From Mesorhizobium neociceri (GTDB lineage Bacteria > Pseudomonadota > Alphaproteobacteria > Rhizobiales > Rhizobiaceae): a DNA stretch of 64,000 bases. The notes under the pieces are model-generated. The model made no database searches. It was not told the origin of the DNA and saw only the letters and a list, made by a program, of their open reading frames with translations. This document shows, piece by piece, positions 63,381 through 64,000 of this stretch. The position numbers and the translations under genes were made by a program. How positions within the stretch are numbered: the stretch's first letter is position 1; every line of letters begins with the position of its first letter. The stretch spans positions 124,001 to 188,000 of the forward strand of contig NZ_JACDTY010000002.1 in the NCBI RefSeq assembly GCF_013520985.1, given 5' to 3'.

Positions 63381-64000
63381 ATGACCCCTGCCGCCTTCAC
63401 CGACGAAGAGCTTGAGCGTTATGCGCGCCACATCGTGCTGCCGGAGATCGGCGGCGCCGGCCAGCAGAGGCTGAAGCGGGCGCGGGTGCTGGTCATCGGC
63501 GCCGGCGGGCTCGGCGCGCCGGTGCTGGAATATCTCGCCGCCGCCGGCGTCGGCACGCTCGGCATCGTCGATGACGACACCGTCTCGCTTTCCAATCTGC
63601 AACGGCAAGTAATCCACGCCACAGACACGATCGGCACGGCGAAGACAGAGAGCGCCAAGGCGGCGATCGCCCGGATCAATCCCAATGTGACGGTGGAACT
63701 GCACGATTTCAGGCTGACGGCCGACAATGCCGCTGCACTCATCGCGCGCTACGACATCGTCGTCGACGGCTCCGACAATTTCGAGACGCGCTATGTCGTG
63801 GCCGATGCCTGCGCCGCGGAAAAGCGGCCGCTGGTGCATGCCGCCGTCGGCCGCTTCGACGGCTCGGTAACCGTGTTGATGCCGTTCGCGACCGGCGCCG
63901 ACGGCAAGCCGAACCCTGGCTATCGCGACCTCTTTCCGGAAGCGCCGCCGGAAGGGCTGGTGCCATCCTGCGCTGTCGCCGGAGTCGTCGGCGCGCTGAC
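63381..64000 (+). CDS. moeB: MoeB/ThiF-family adenylyltransferase (partial)
   Basis: E1-like enzyme that adenylates the C terminus of a ubiquitin-like sulfur carrier (MoaD or ThiS). It runs off the right edge, so only 206 residues are seen. The N terminus reads FTDEELERYARHIVLPEIGG, the nucleotide-binding motif VLVIGAGGLGAPVLEYLAAA, then DDDTVSLSNLQRQVIH and DGSDNFETRYVVADAC, with conserved Arg and Asp residues for ATP. The end of the visible part, VPSCAVAGVVGAL, is the region before the zinc site. MoeB and ThiF cannot be separated on this part; the molybdoenzyme in the window makes either plausible. It begins 31 bp after recF. Confidence 0.85.
   Translation, partial: MTPAAFTDEELERYARHIVLPEIGGAGQQRLKRARVLVIGAGGLGAPVLEYLAAAGVGTLGIVDDDTVSLSNLQRQVIHATDTIGTAKTESAKAAIARINPNVTVELHDFRLTADNAAALIARYDIVVDGSDNFETRYVVADACAAEKRPLVHAAVGRFDGSVTVLMPFATGADGKPNPGYRDLFPEAPPEGLVPSCAVAGVVGAL

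Overview
The window is a gene-dense, GC-rich chromosomal segment of an alphaproteobacterium of the order Hyphomicrobiales (Rhizobiales), most likely Mesorhizobium or a close relative. The basis is the rpsT-dnaA-dnaN-recF order, a class I lysyl-tRNA synthetase, PodJ, a complete alphaproteobacterial-type Tad/Cpa pilus locus, a mesorhizobial-looking LuxR/LuxI locus and rhizobial-type intergenic hairpin repeats. This is inferred from content and not from a database search. I see no rRNA, tRNA, CRISPR, prophage or insertion sequence.

Left third (1-28 kb). CorA, PhoU and PhoR lie on the minus strand without pst genes or phoB, beside a divergent polyphosphate kinase 2. Next is a quorum-sensing locus (LuxR, LuxI and a crotonase-fold protein) with a perfect 14-bp palindrome in front of luxI. 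After an orphan solute-binding protein, TerB, LysK and an S24 repressor comes a five-gene fatty-acid oxidation operon: two acyl-CoA dehydrogenases, thiolase, the FadB/FadJ-type enzyme and a frameshifted thioesterase. A MerR regulator upstream has a matching operator in front of both itself and the operon. PodJ, a TauE/SafE exporter with its unknown partner protein, and a YegD-type Hsp70 follow.

Middle (28-41 kb). A LysR gene faces a three-gene molybdoenzyme operon that best fits the cytoplasmic sulfite:quinone oxidoreductase SoeABC. A LysR/quinone-oxidoreductase divergent pair follows, then PdeM and Lhr of the ligase-associated DNA-repair set, and an aminopeptidase-MarR-NlpC/P60 cluster.

Right third (41-64 kb). 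The Tad/Cpa locus runs from tadD through tadC, tadB, cpaF, cpaE, cpaD, cpaC, cpaB, cpaA and a 59-residue Flp pilin. Divergently transcribed are a stand-alone secretin N-domain protein and two TadE-type pseudopilins. Several promoters here, and that of podJ, carry CtrA-like TTAA-N7-TTAA sites with one or two mismatches. A frameshifted PhnD-like binding protein, deoB, mutM, an enoyl-CoA hydratase, rpsT, an 850-bp DnaA-box-bearing intergenic region, dnaA, dnaN, recF and a truncated moeB/thiF-type gene close the window.

The most notable points are the quorum-sensing crotonase, which lacks both hydratase glutamates and keeps an Asp at the isomerase position; the shared CtrA-like sites linking PodJ and the Tad pilus; the TauE/SoeABC sulfite theme; and two single-lesion frameshifts.
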